In this document: positions 51,067 to 58,949 of the stretch, piece after piece
How positions within the stretch are numbered: the first letter of the stretch is position 1
Layout: every line of letters begins with the position of its first letter
Assembly (NCBI RefSeq): GCF_001865065.1
Contig: NZ_MJGN01000008.1
Span: 1-64,000 of the forward strand
Reading direction: 5' to 3'
From: Curtobacterium sp. MCBA15_008
GTDB lineage: Bacteria; Actinomycetota; Actinomycetes; Actinomycetales; Microbacteriaceae
DNA: 64,000 bases
Translations under genes and position numbers: made by a program
Notes under the pieces: generated by a model
What the model was told of the DNA's origin: nothing
The model's input: only the letters and a program-made list of their open reading frames with translations
The model's database searches: none

Positions 51067-51797
51067 GATCGGCCCGTCGGGGCGACGGCCCACTGCCGCT
51101 CCAGCGTCCGCAGGGCGGCACGGACCGCCTCGACGTCCGCCTCGGTGGCCGGGACGCCGCCGAACCGCACCGCGAGGTAGCAGCGGCGGAGGGTGCCGAG
51201 CGCGGTCTCGTCGACGTCGAGCTGCTGGAGGATGCGCGTGGTGAACTCGGTCGGGGTCTCCGCGGAGCCGCGGCGGAACCCGGCGTCCTCGGCGGACTCC
51301 TGCAGGCCGAGCCACGCTGCCGTGACGGCGTCCGACGGATCGCGGCGTTCCGACAGCACCGCGAGCGCGCGACCGAGCCCGCGGCGGATGTGCTGCAGCC
51401 CGACCTCGACCGAGGGGTCCGTGGTCACGTCGACTGCGAGTCCGGCGACGTCGATCCGTTCCGGGCGGACCCGACGGCGCCGGTGCCGGAGGACGTACAG
51501 CACCGCGAGGACGGCGAGCGCGACGAGGACGACCACCGCGACGACGAGGAGGCACGTCGTGTCGACGTGCTGGGCGGCCTGAGCGCCGAGCGGTTGTGGA
51601 CCGGCGGTGGCCGCAGCGGAGGCGTCGTCCGGTGCCGGCGGCGCCGTGGCCGGGTCGACGGTCGGGGACCACCGTGCTCCGGTCAGGACGGGACGTGCGC
51701 CGAGGCCGGCCGCGACGACGACGAGACCGCCGAGGGCGAACACGATGACCGGAACGAGCAGGGGGCCACCACGATGGGGACCGTCGTCGTTCGCCAT
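51063..51797 (-). CDS. DUF4129 domain membrane protein
   Basis: A 244-residue protein: an N-terminal hydrophobic segment (PLLVPVIVFALGGLVVVAAG), an extracytoplasmic Ala/Pro-rich loop of about 45 residues, a second membrane segment (LLVVAVVVLVALAVLAVLYV), and a cytoplasmic DUF4129 domain (TEFTTRILQQLDVDETALGT, LRRCYLAVRFGG). First gene of the five-gene operon DUF4129/membrane/MoxR/DUF58/membrane. Related domains also occur fused to transglutaminase-like proteins. Confidence 0.85.
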   Translation of the reverse strand: MANDDGPHRGGPLLVPVIVFALGGLVVVAAGLGARPVLTGARWSPTVDPATAPPAPDDASAAATAGPQPLGAQAAQHVDTTCLLVVAVVVLVALAVLAVLYVLRHRRRRVRPERIDVAGLAVDVTTDPSVEVGLQHIRRGLGRALAVLSERRDPSDAVTAAWLGLQESAEDAGFRRGSAETPTEFTTRILQQLDVDETALGTLRRCYLAVRFGGVPATEADVEAVRAALRTLERQWAVAPTGRS

Positions 51798-51877
51798 GGG
51801 GCCACGGTACCCCGCGGTGGCGTCCGGGCGGTCCGGAGGCCGCCGTCACGCAGCCGCTGGAGGCCGACGAGCCGCTG

Positions 51878-52111
51878 GTGCCGGGGTGGCTCGCAGCCAT
51901 CGCGCCGCTCGCCGGCCCGCTGATGTTCGTGGTCGGTTGGTGGTTCGTCATGCGGCAGTCCCGGTACTCCACCAGCCCGGGGCCCGACACCCCGGTCGGT
52001 TCAGGACCGAGCCGGGCGCTGCCCCAGGACCGCGGCGACGGCGAGTCGGAGCGACCGCTCCTCGAACGGGATGCGGGAGCGCGCTCCGGGCAGCGCGCGT
52101 TCCAGCGCTAG
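51878..52111 (+). CDS. Possible small membrane protein
   Basis: A 77-codon frame beginning GTG with one hydrophobic segment (WLAAIAPLAGPLMFVVGWWF) and a polar tail. The second half overlaps the convergent TetR gene by 111 bases and is low quality. A frame shift or alternative stop could make the true protein shorter. No family match and no ribosome site. Confidence 0.3.
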   Translation: MPGWLAAIAPLAGPLMFVVGWWFVMRQSRYSTSPGPDTPVGSGPSRALPQDRGDGESERPLLERDAGARSGQRAFQR

Positions 52112-52612
52112 ACCGTTGACGACGGTGAGCAGGAACCGCGCATGATCCTCGAGGTCGTCGGGCAGTTCGATGCCTTCCTGACGCAGCGTGTCCAGCCACC
52201 GCCGGACGCGGCTGATGCCCAGGCGCTCCATCGCGAGGAACGTGTTCCCGGACTCGTCGGGGGTGGGCGACGCGATGTACGCCTCGTGCATCGCGATCCA
52301 GTTCTGACGAGCGTCGGCTCCGGTGCCGACGCTCGTCAGGAGCACCTGGAGGCAGGCTTCCAGTCGAGCGGCGGGGCTCTTCGACGGGTCGGCCATGGGG
52401 TCGTCCGCCATCTCGATCGTCTGCAGTCCCTCGACGACCGTGTCGAGCAGCTGCTGTTGCGTCGGGAAGAAGTGCCGGAGTGATCCGGTGCTCACCCCTG
52501 CGCGCGACGCCACCGCACGGACCGTGAGGCGTGCGGTCGGGTCCTCACTGAGCATGGTCGCCGCAGCGATCAGGATCTTCGACCTCGTGTCCGGAGTGTG
52601 CGGATCGGTCAC
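52001..52612 (-). CDS. TetR family transcriptional regulator
   Basis: A 203-residue regulator. The HTH is LTVRAVASRAGVSTGSLRHF, followed by FPTQQQLLDTVVEGLQ. The ligand domain contains NWIAMHEAYIASPTPDESGN and ALERALPGAR, like the TetR_C_6 (BetI-like) group. GTG 52612. It diverges from the SpoIIM-like gene and two clear palindromes lie between; it probably represses that gene and itself. Confidence 0.9.
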   Translation of the reverse strand: MTDPHTPDTRSKILIAAATMLSEDPTARLTVRAVASRAGVSTGSLRHFFPTQQQLLDTVVEGLQTIEMADDPMADPSKSPAARLEACLQVLLTSVGTGADARQNWIAMHEAYIASPTPDESGNTFLAMERLGISRVRRWLDTLRQEGIELPDDLEDHARFLLTVVNGLALERALPGARSRIPFEERSLRLAVAAVLGQRPARS

Positions 52613-52637
52613 CGGTCACCACTTCTCTTTCCCTTGA

Positions 52638-52684
52638 CTAACACACTGTGCTAGCGTCCTGCGTGGACTAGCACATCGTACTAG
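52638..52684. promoter_or_regulatory. Two TetR-type operators between tetR and the SpoIIM-like gene
   Basis: CTAACACACTGTGCTAG (52638-52654) and CTAGCACATCGTACTAG (52668-52684) share the pattern CTAxCACA-N-TGTxCTAG, with centres 30 bases apart. CTAG is normally very rare in such genomes, which makes the pair stand out. A TTGAC (-35-like) sequence overlaps the first. Confidence 0.78.
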
Positions 52685-52719
52685 CGCCTGACGGGCGCCC
52701 CGGACAAGGAGCATGACAG

Positions 52720-53415
52720 GTGACGCAGCCGCCCGACGGAACACCCCCGAGGAGGGTCCGCCCGACTTCGGACTCGTCGGCGACGGACACCCTGCCGTTC
52801 TGGCGACGCCCGGTGGAGATCATCCGGGACGACTCGCGGGTCTTCCTCGTCCTGAACGTCGCGACGTACGGGCTGTTCGTGCTCGGCTTCGCTGCCGGGC
52901 TGCTGTTCCCCGGACTCAGCCAGGCGCGCGCGACCACTCTGGAGGACGACGGCACGGCAGCGCTCGTGGGATCGGTGTTCGACCGGCCCCCGCTGTTCGC
53001 CCTGTTGATCCTCGCCGTGAACGTCTTCCGCCTCAGTCTGCTCACCATCGTGGTGCCGTCGCTGATCGTCCCGTTCGCCGGCCTGGCGTTCTTCGGGTAC
53101 TGGCTCGTCCAGACCGGGGTCACCCTCGTGCCCGGCAGCCCCGAGGGGAGGGTGGCGCTGATCCCGCACGCACTGACCATCGTGATCGAGCTGCAGGCGT
53201 ACATCCTCGTCGCCCTCGGCGTGTTCCTCATCGGCAGGTACTGGATCCGCCCGGACGCCGCCCGGGTGACACAGCGACGGCAGGGCTACCTGACCGGGCT
53301 GCGCGCGACGGGCTCCCTCGCCCTGCCGGCCCTGGCGCTGCTGGTCGTCGGGGCCGTCTGGGAGGCCTACTCCCTCCGGTACTTCGTCCACCCGCTCAGC
53401 CAGTGGCTGCTCTGA
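52720..53415 (+). CDS. Integral membrane protein resembling the SpoIIM (stage II sporulation M) family
   Basis: A 231-residue protein with a polar N-terminus of about 40 residues and four to five hydrophobic segments. VFLVLNVATYGLFVLGFAAG, then VPSLIVPFAGLAFFGYWLVQ and LIPHALTIVIELQAYILVAL have the pattern of SpoIIM/DUF95 proteins, with the characteristic PHALxELxA-like motif. GTG 52720 follows a GGAGCA region. Non-sporulating actinobacteria also carry such proteins, of unknown role. It is the probable target of the divergent TetR regulator. Confidence 0.6.
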   Translation: MTQPPDGTPPRRVRPTSDSSATDTLPFWRRPVEIIRDDSRVFLVLNVATYGLFVLGFAAGLLFPGLSQARATTLEDDGTAALVGSVFDRPPLFALLILAVNVFRLSLLTIVVPSLIVPFAGLAFFGYWLVQTGVTLVPGSPEGRVALIPHALTIVIELQAYILVALGVFLIGRYWIRPDAARVTQRRQGYLTGLRATGSLALPALALLVVGAVWEAYSLRYFVHPLSQWLL

Positions 53416-53492
53416 CCGGACCGAGCGCAGCCCCGCACCGTCCCGCTCCACTCCACGGCCATCGCGCCTCGATCAGGACCAGTGAGGAAAGC

Positions 53493-53555
53493 ATGTCGAC
53501 CGCACACACCGCACACACCGTACCGCCGGACGCGGTGCCCGAGGCCGCACGCTGA
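53493..53555 (+). CDS. Possible 20-residue leader peptide coupled to the next gene
   Basis: ATG 53493 has GAGGAAA at a good distance. The frame encodes 20 residues (MSTAHTAHTVPPDAVPEAAR) and its TGA overlaps the ATG of the following membrane protein gene, which lacks its own ribosome site. The layout suggests a leader that delivers ribosomes to the next gene. Too short to judge by family. Confidence 0.4.
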   Translation: MSTAHTAHTVPPDAVPEAAR

Positions 53556-54202
53556 TGGCGCTCCGATTCACCGGGTGGCGGGGTCGGCGCGTCCGGGCCG
53601 GCTCCGGGGAGCCACTCCGCCGGTTCCGTTGGTGGCAGGTGTTCAGCCGGTCCCTGCGGTCGACGACCATCACCGGCCCGGACGGGGTGGCGTCGGTCTA
53701 CACGGTCGACGTCCGCCACGGCGGTGACGCCAGCGACGGCGCCGTCCGGGCACGGCTCTTCGTCGACGGCGCACTGCGCTCGTACTCGACGATGCCGGCC
53801 GTGTTCACCGTGCCGGACGGTCGCATCGAAGTCGCGATCAACGGCTTCGGACTCAAGCGGTGTCACCACGTCCGCGCGGACGGTACCGAGCGGCTGCTCG
53901 CACCCGATCCCGCGTCGGCGGAGGGTCGCCGCGCGCGCCTGCACCGGGATCATCCCGGCGTGAGCCGCGTCATCGGCCTCGTCTCGATCGCCCTCGTGGC
54001 CGTCGGGCTCGGGGTCTCGGTTCCGCAGCTCGTCGAGACGATCTCCCAGATCCCACCCGTCGCCGACTCGGTCGGGACCTTCACCTCGCCGGTGCACCTG
54101 CCCCTGCACCTCAACCTGCTCGTCGGTGCGGGCGCGGTCGTCGGGAGCACCGAGCGCGCCCTGCGCATGCGATCCAGCTGGATCGACGAGCTCGCCAGCT
54201 GA
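53555..54202 (+). CDS. Hypothetical protein with C-terminal membrane segments
   Basis: A 215-residue protein. Residues 1-135 form a basic then beta-rich soluble part (SLRSTTITGPDGVASVYTVD; FTVPDGRIEVAINGFGLKR). Two hydrophobic segments follow (VSRVIGLVSIALVAVGLGVS, about 140-165; and LPLHLNLLVGAGAVVGSTER). I recognise no family. It follows the SpoIIM-like gene by 139 bases and may share its operon. Confidence 0.7.
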   Translation: MALRFTGWRGRRVRAGSGEPLRRFRWWQVFSRSLRSTTITGPDGVASVYTVDVRHGGDASDGAVRARLFVDGALRSYSTMPAVFTVPDGRIEVAINGFGLKRCHHVRADGTERLLAPDPASAEGRRARLHRDHPGVSRVIGLVSIALVAVGLGVSVPQLVETISQIPPVADSVGTFTSPVHLPLHLNLLVGAGAVVGSTERALRMRSSWIDELAS

Positions 54203-54255
54203 CACCGAGCCACACGGTGACGAGCGCCCTCGGCGCCCGACGCCCGACCCCGGCC

Positions 54256-54783
54256 TCAGTCCGTCGCACCCCTCGGCGGATCGACCAGGAGCCCGACCCG
54301 GTCGACCAGGTACTCCTCGAGCGGCACCGCAGCGCCGGCCGTGGGAGACCACCGCACCAGGGGGACGTCACCCTCGACGAAGAGCACCCCGTCCCACCCG
54401 ACCAGCGACTCGTCGAGGGGGATCGGTGTCGCGCCGTGGTTCACGGTGTCGCCCGGCTCGAAGTGTCCCTTCGCCGCCGCCGCCCGGTACGCCCGGCGCA
54501 CCTCGGCCGACACGGACACGAACTGCGACCGCCCGGCCTCGGTCACCCGGGTGATCCGTCCGGTGGCCCAGACCCGTCCGCCGGTCTCCACCGTCGAGCC
54601 GATCAGCAACGCGCCGACCCGCCACACCCGGCCGAGCGACCGGATCGTGGGCTCGCGCCGGATGCCGAGCACGGCCTTCGGCTCGACGTACTCGCCGAGT
54701 GCCTCGTCGGCGACGTCGGCGGCACGGAGCGCCCGTGCCGCGTCGTCGAGCAGCGACCTGGCTCGTTCCACCCCGTCCGTCAC
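54256..54783 (-). CDS. Conserved actinobacterial protein of unknown function
   Basis: A 175-residue soluble protein. Recognisable blocks are LGEYVEPKAVLGIRREPTIR, GRVWRVGALLIGS, EVRRAYRAAAAKGHFEPGDT and VDRVGLLVDPPRGA, which I recall as a widespread uncharacterised actinobacterial family. It is mixed alpha/beta with no signal peptide. GTG 54783 suits the conserved start; an ATG at 54822 would add a short Arg/Pro tail. Confidence 0.65.
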   Translation of the reverse strand: MTDGVERARSLLDDAARALRAADVADEALGEYVEPKAVLGIRREPTIRSLGRVWRVGALLIGSTVETGGRVWATGRITRVTEAGRSQFVSVSAEVRRAYRAAAAKGHFEPGDTVNHGATPIPLDESLVGWDGVLFVEGDVPLVRWSPTAGAAVPLEEYLVDRVGLLVDPPRGATD

Positions 54784-54853
54784 GTCACCCGAGCGTAGTG
54801 TCGGCGGTCGTCGCGTGGTCACCGCCGGTGGGGCGGTGCGGCGGTGCGCATCC

Positions 54854-54876
54854 GGCCTGGAGGCACGGTGCCAGCC
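54854..54876. repeat. Half copy of the GGAGGCGCGGTGCC palindrome
   Basis: The left arm GGCCTGGAGGCACGGTGCC matches copy 2 (33225) at 18 of 19 positions, followed by AGCC, but the right arm is missing. It therefore cannot form the hairpin and looks like a decayed or half element. It lies upstream of pnuC. Confidence 0.65.
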
Positions 54877-54893
54877 CGGAATACCGGCCCACC

Positions 54894-54909
54894 CGATGCA
54901 GTTGCATCG
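54894..54909. promoter_or_regulatory. Perfect palindrome upstream of pnuC, candidate operator
   Basis: CGATGCA and TGCATCG flank a two-base centre (16 bases, 54894-54909), ending 20 bases before the pnuC start. The position suits a repressor of an NAD-precursor gene. No regulator of that pathway is adjacent; the TetR-like gene at 55688 is a weak candidate. Confidence 0.5.
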
Positions 54910-54929
54910 ACCGGAACGAGGAGGGCCCC

Positions 54930-55595
54930 ATGGGGATCGTGCGGTGGTTGTTCGACGCGCAGCTCGTCATCGGTGACCAGACCGTGCTCTGGCGCGAGGT
55001 GATCGGCAACGTGTTCGGCCTGCTCAGCGCGCTCGGCGGGATGCGCCGCAAGGTGTGGGCGTGGCCGGTCGGCATCGTCGGCAACGCGCTGCTCTTCACC
55101 GTCTTCATGGGCGCGCTCTTCGACACCCCGAACCCGGTGAACCTGCTCGGCCAGGCCGGCCGGCAGGTGATGTTCATCATCGTCAGCGTCTACGGCTGGT
55201 ACCGGTGGACGCACCGACCCGACGACGCGACGACCGTGATCGAGCCGCGCTGGGCCTCCTGGAAGACCCGCGGACTGCTGGTCCTCGCCCTGGTGGGCGG
55301 CACCGCGGTGCTGACCCCGGTCTTCCGTGCCCTCGGCTCCTACGAGCCGGTGTGGAGCGACGCCTGGATCTTCGTCGGCTCGCTGCTGGCCACGTACGGC
55401 ATGGCGAAGGGATGGGTCGAGTTCTGGCTCATCTGGGTCGCCGTCGACCTGGTCGGCGTCCCCCTGCTGTTCTCGGCGGGCTACTACGCCTCGGGCTTGA
55501 TGTACGTCGTCTACGGGGTGTTCACCCTGACCGGGTTCTTCGTCTGGATGCAGCAGCGCACGAAGCCGTCGTCGGCGCCCGTCACGGTCGGCTGA
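54930..55595 (+). CDS. pnuC: Nicotinamide riboside transporter PnuC
   Basis: A 221-residue membrane protein of the PnuC family, which brings nicotinamide riboside into the cell by facilitated diffusion for NAD synthesis. Typical marks: NVFGLLSALGGMRRKVWAWP, with the Trp-Pro-Gly segment, GQAGRQVMFIIVSVYGWYRW and WVAVDLVGVPLLFSAGYYAS. About seven hydrophobic segments. ATG 54930 follows GAGGAG. No NadR-type kinase is next to it. Confidence 0.93.
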   Translation: MGIVRWLFDAQLVIGDQTVLWREVIGNVFGLLSALGGMRRKVWAWPVGIVGNALLFTVFMGALFDTPNPVNLLGQAGRQVMFIIVSVYGWYRWTHRPDDATTVIEPRWASWKTRGLLVLALVGGTAVLTPVFRALGSYEPVWSDAWIFVGSLLATYGMAKGWVEFWLIWVAVDLVGVPLLFSAGYYASGLMYVVYGVFTLTGFFVWMQQRTKPSSAPVTVG

Positions 55596-55687
55596 CCGGG
55601 GGCGGGGTCCGCGCCGATCGTCCGCAGAACGCAACGGCCCCCGGTCGGGGAGCAGACAGGAGCCCGTCCGTCCGCTGGGATGGTCGG

Positions 55688-56320
55688 ATGGACCACGAGC
55701 AGGGCGAGCGCATCGAGGACGAACAGTCCATCGCCGAGCGCATCGTCCGCGGAGCAATCCGCGCCTACCGCCTGCACCCCTTCGACGCCGTGGACGCATC
55801 GGTGGTCGCCGAGGTCGCGGGCGTCGGACTCGAGGTGGTCGAGCGGCTCTTCCCGACGTGGGACGCGCTGCTGCTCGTGACGTACGACCGGTGGACGCAG
55901 CTCCGCGGGACCCGCCGGAAGAACCCGCCGAGCTGCACGATCGCGTTCGTCCGGATGACCCTCGCCGAGGACGTCGCCGACCCGGGCCTCGTGCGGGTGC
56001 TCGCCGGCGTGATCACGATCGCCGCTGCCGACACCCGCTTCGCCGAGCTGTTCCGGAAACGCTTCGAGGAGTACGTCGCTCAGCTCGAGACCGGCATCCA
56101 ACGCGACGTCGACGCCGGGAACGAACGCCTCGCGATCCCCGCCTACCAGGCGGCGACGCAGCTCCTCGCCGTGTACGAGGGCCTGCAGATCCAGATGCTG
56201 GTCCGGCCGCACCTCGACGTGCTGGTGGAGTACGACCGCGCCGTCCGGACCCTCCGCCAGGGCTGGCGTGAGCGTGAGGTCCCGGCCTGGGACCTCGACG
56301 AGGTCGTCCTGACGAGATGA
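55688..56320 (+). CDS. TetR-like transcriptional regulator
   Basis: A 210-residue protein. The N-terminal HTH is diverged (DAVDASVVAEVAGVGLEVVE, RLFPTWDALLLVTY), lacking the standard TIYxHF motif. It has a helical C-terminal domain (FAELFRKRFEEYVAQLETGI; PAYQAATQLLAVYEGLQIQM). ATG 55688 is clear. It lies between pnuC and a convergent ABC exporter; its target is unknown. Confidence 0.7.
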   Translation: MDHEQGERIEDEQSIAERIVRGAIRAYRLHPFDAVDASVVAEVAGVGLEVVERLFPTWDALLLVTYDRWTQLRGTRRKNPPSCTIAFVRMTLAEDVADPGLVRVLAGVITIAAADTRFAELFRKRFEEYVAQLETGIQRDVDAGNERLAIPAYQAATQLLAVYEGLQIQMLVRPHLDVLVEYDRAVRTLRQGWREREVPAWDLDEVVLTR

Positions 56321-56352
56321 TCCTCGGCGGTGGCCGAGGCCTCACCGCGCGG

Positions 56353-57573
56353 TCAGCGCGCGCGGGTCCGCCGCCACGACGCGATCTGGCGCAGCGTCAC
56401 CTTCGAGCCGTACTGGGCGACCGAGTGCCGGAACAGGTACTCCGCGAACCACAGCAGCAGCCCGGCGACGACGAACACCTCGACGATGCACACCACCGAC
56501 TCGGTCACGCTGAGGGAACCGACGGCGTTCCGCACCATCGCGGTGATCGGCGTGAACGTCGGGAAGTACGTGAAGAACCCGGCGATCGGCGACGTCGGCG
56601 TCGTCATCACGAAGAACGCCGCGTAGATCGGGATGATCAGCGCGAAGATCGCCGCGGACTGCAGCGCCGAGGCGTCCTTGATCGACGGCACGGCGGCGCC
56701 GACGGCCACGAAGAGCCCGGACGCCAGCAGCACACCGCCGATGAGCAGCAGCGCCCCGACGGTCATCCGCCACGGGTCGATCACGAGGCCACCCAGGCGC
56801 GAGGCGATGAGCGGCAGGAGCGCGACCAGGCCGACGAGCCCGGGGATCACGAACACCCCGACCTGGACGAACCCGACGAGCAGCATGGCGATGACCTTGC
56901 CGCGGATGAGGTCGCCGGCGGTGACCGTTGTGAGGATCATCTCGGAGATCCGGTTCTCCTTCTCCTCGACGACCACGGTCACCATCCGCGCTGCGAGCAG
57001 GATGACGAGCCCGAAGAACGCGGCGACGAAGACGAACGGCGGCACGATCGACAGCCACCCCGGCGCGACCTTGCCGTCGGCGTACGTGGTGAGGTCGGTG
57101 TCCGGCGGCGTCCGCAGCAGGTGGACGGTCTCGGGGTCGTCGACCGTCGAAGCGACGCTCTGCTCGAGGACCTGCGTGGCGAGGGACGAGTAGCCGCCGT
57201 TGCCGAACAGGCCGCGGTCGGCGGCCTCGACCCGGATCGGCGTGGTCGACGGCGACTCGGGGAAGGTGATGAAGGCGTCGAGCCGACCGTCCCGCACTGC
57301 CGCACGGTCGGCTGCCGGGTCACTGGACGGTGATCCGCCCCACTTGTGCGCGACCCGTTCGGACACCAGGCCGGAGTCGTCGACGTAGTGGAACGGGGTC
57401 CGTGCCGCCGACGAGCTCGACATCACCGAGTCGGTGCCGGCGGCCTGCCCGACGCCGACGAGCAGCGAGACGACCACGATGACGACCGGCAGCGCGAGCG
57501 TGCCGATCCAGAACGCGGGCTTCTTCACCGCGCGGACGAACTCGAACCGGACGACGGTCCCGAGGCGGCTCAC
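56353..57573 (-). CDS. ABC-2 type transporter permease (NatB-like)
   Basis: A 406-residue membrane protein. A first membrane helix (AFWIGTLALPVVIVVVSLLV), an extracytoplasmic domain of about 130 residues, then five further helices starting WLSIVPPFVFVAAFFGLVIL. VVVEEKENRISEMILTTV is the ABC-2 signature loop. It partners the ATPase encoded upstream (GTGA overlap) in exporting an unknown compound; NatAB exports sodium in Bacillus (family knowledge, not proven here). Confidence 0.9.
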   Translation of the reverse strand: MSRLGTVVRFEFVRAVKKPAFWIGTLALPVVIVVVSLLVGVGQAAGTDSVMSSSSAARTPFHYVDDSGLVSERVAHKWGGSPSSDPAADRAAVRDGRLDAFITFPESPSTTPIRVEAADRGLFGNGGYSSLATQVLEQSVASTVDDPETVHLLRTPPDTDLTTYADGKVAPGWLSIVPPFVFVAAFFGLVILLAARMVTVVVEEKENRISEMILTTVTAGDLIRGKVIAMLLVGFVQVGVFVIPGLVGLVALLPLIASRLGGLVIDPWRMTVGALLLIGGVLLASGLFVAVGAAVPSIKDASALQSAAIFALIIPIYAAFFVMTTPTSPIAGFFTYFPTFTPITAMVRNAVGSLSVTESVVCIVEVFVVAGLLLWFAEYLFRHSVAQYGSKVTLRQIASWRRTRAR

Positions 57574-58490
57574 GCGGCCACCCCGGCGTCGGCGTCGTGC
57601 CCGTAGACCTGCACGAAGATCTCGTCGAGGGGGATGCGCCGCATCTTGAACGCGGTGACGTGCACGCCGGCGGCGACGAGCGTCGCGAGGATGTCCGACC
57701 CGTCGGCCGCAGCGGCCTCGGTCGGGACGAGGTAGGCGACGTGCCCCTCGTGGCGGGCGAGCCGGTAGAGCGGGGAGCGCGGGACGGTGCCGTCGAGGCC
57801 GACCCGGGCCACCGCACCGCCGAAGGCGTCCTGCACGTCGGGGATGGTGCCGTAGGCGGCCGCGGTGCCGTCCTTGAGCAGCAGGATCCGGTCGCAGAGC
57901 CGTTCGACCTCGTCCATGTGGTGCGTGACGAGGATGACGGTCGCACCGTCGGCCTTCCGCTCGTCGACCAGGTCGAGCAGCAGCCGACGGTTCACCGGGT
58001 CGAGGCCCTTCGTCGGCTCGTCGAGGATGAGGAGGCGCGGGCGGTCCATGATCGTGATGCCGAGCTGCACCTTCTGCTGCTGGCCGCCGGAGAGCTTGTC
58101 GACCCGGAGCTTCGCGCGGTCGGCGAGGCCGACCCGGGCGAGGTAGTCCATGCTCCACGCGGTGGCCTCGGGACCGCGGAGCCCCCGCAGTCGCCCGAAG
58201 TAGGACATCACGTCGATCACGGATTCCTTGCGGTAGAGCCCGCGTTCCTCCGGCAGGTAGCCGATGCCGCCGGTGGCGGGCTTGTACGGGTGCCCGTCGA
58301 TCGTGAGCGTGCCGGCCGTCGGCGTCGTGATGCCGAGCAGGGCGCGGATCGTGGTGGTCTTGCCGGAACCGTTGCTGCCGAGCAGGCCGAAGGTCTCGCC
58401 GGGGGCGATGTCGAACGACAGGCCGTCGACCACGTTCCGGTCGCCGAAGCGCATGACGAAGTCCTGCACGGTGATCCTCGCCCCGGTCAT
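57570..58490 (-). CDS. ABC transporter ATP-binding protein (NatA-like)
   Basis: A 306-residue ATPase. Walker A GSNGSGKTTT near residue 38, signature LSGGQQQK, Walker [13 protein letters not shown], and an H-loop in LVTHHMDEVE. GYLPEERGLYRKESVIDVM is typical of NatA-type export ATPases. The C-terminal ~90 residues form the DUF4162-like extension. First gene of a two-gene exporter operon. Confidence 0.93.
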   Translation of the reverse strand: MTGARITVQDFVMRFGDRNVVDGLSFDIAPGETFGLLGSNGSGKTTTIRALLGITTPTAGTLTIDGHPYKPATGGIGYLPEERGLYRKESVIDVMSYFGRLRGLRGPEATAWSMDYLARVGLADRAKLRVDKLSGGQQQKVQLGITIMDRPRLLILDEPTKGLDPVNRRLLLDLVDERKADGATVILVTHHMDEVERLCDRILLLKDGTAAAYGTIPDVQDAFGGAVARVGLDGTVPRSPLYRLARHEGHVAYLVPTEAAAADGSDILATLVAAGVHVTAFKMRRIPLDEIFVQVYGHDADAGVAA

Positions 58491-58568
58491 CCTCGCCCCT
58501 CTCGACGTGCCGACACTACCGGGACCGCCTGACGGCCCGTCGGTCGGCTGAGCAGCATGGACCGTCGG

Positions 58569-58949
58569 TCAGAGGACCAGCGCGGCCACCGCTCCGAACA
58601 GCACGGTGAGGCCGATCCCGACACCGTCGCGAACCGGACCACCGCGGCGGTGCGGGTCCCGCCACGGCAGGTCCGGCCACCGCAGCGCGATCCCGACGGC
58701 GCACGCCGCTGCAACGCCGGTGAGCACCCACCACACTGCGGACAGCGCGCCGTCCCAGTCGCCGAGCTGCCGGGCGACGACGAGGATCGCGGCGGCTCCG
58801 ACCGCGCCGGACAGCACGACGAGCCGGTCCTGTGCGCCCGCCCGGCGCGGCACCGGGCCACGGAGGCCCCGGAAGCCGGCCAGCGCGACCCCGGCCGGTG
58901 CCACGAGGCCGATGACCGAGACGACGACGAGCACCCACCCGGCGTTCAA
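58569..58949 (-). CDS. Small membrane protein downstream of the serine hydrolase
   Basis: A 126-residue protein with four hydrophobic segments (WVLVVVSVIGLVAPAGVALA; LVVLSGAVGAAAILVVA; AVWWVLTGVAAACAVGIAL; VGIGLTVLFGAVAALVL). The TTG start at 58949 overlaps the hydrolase stop (TTGA). No family signature. Co-operonic with the ArsR-like regulator and the serine hydrolase. Confidence 0.7.
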   Translation of the reverse strand: MNAGWVLVVVSVIGLVAPAGVALAGFRGLRGPVPRRAGAQDRLVVLSGAVGAAAILVVARQLGDWDGALSAVWWVLTGVAAACAVGIALRWPDLPWRDPHRRGGPVRDGVGIGLTVLFGAVAALVL

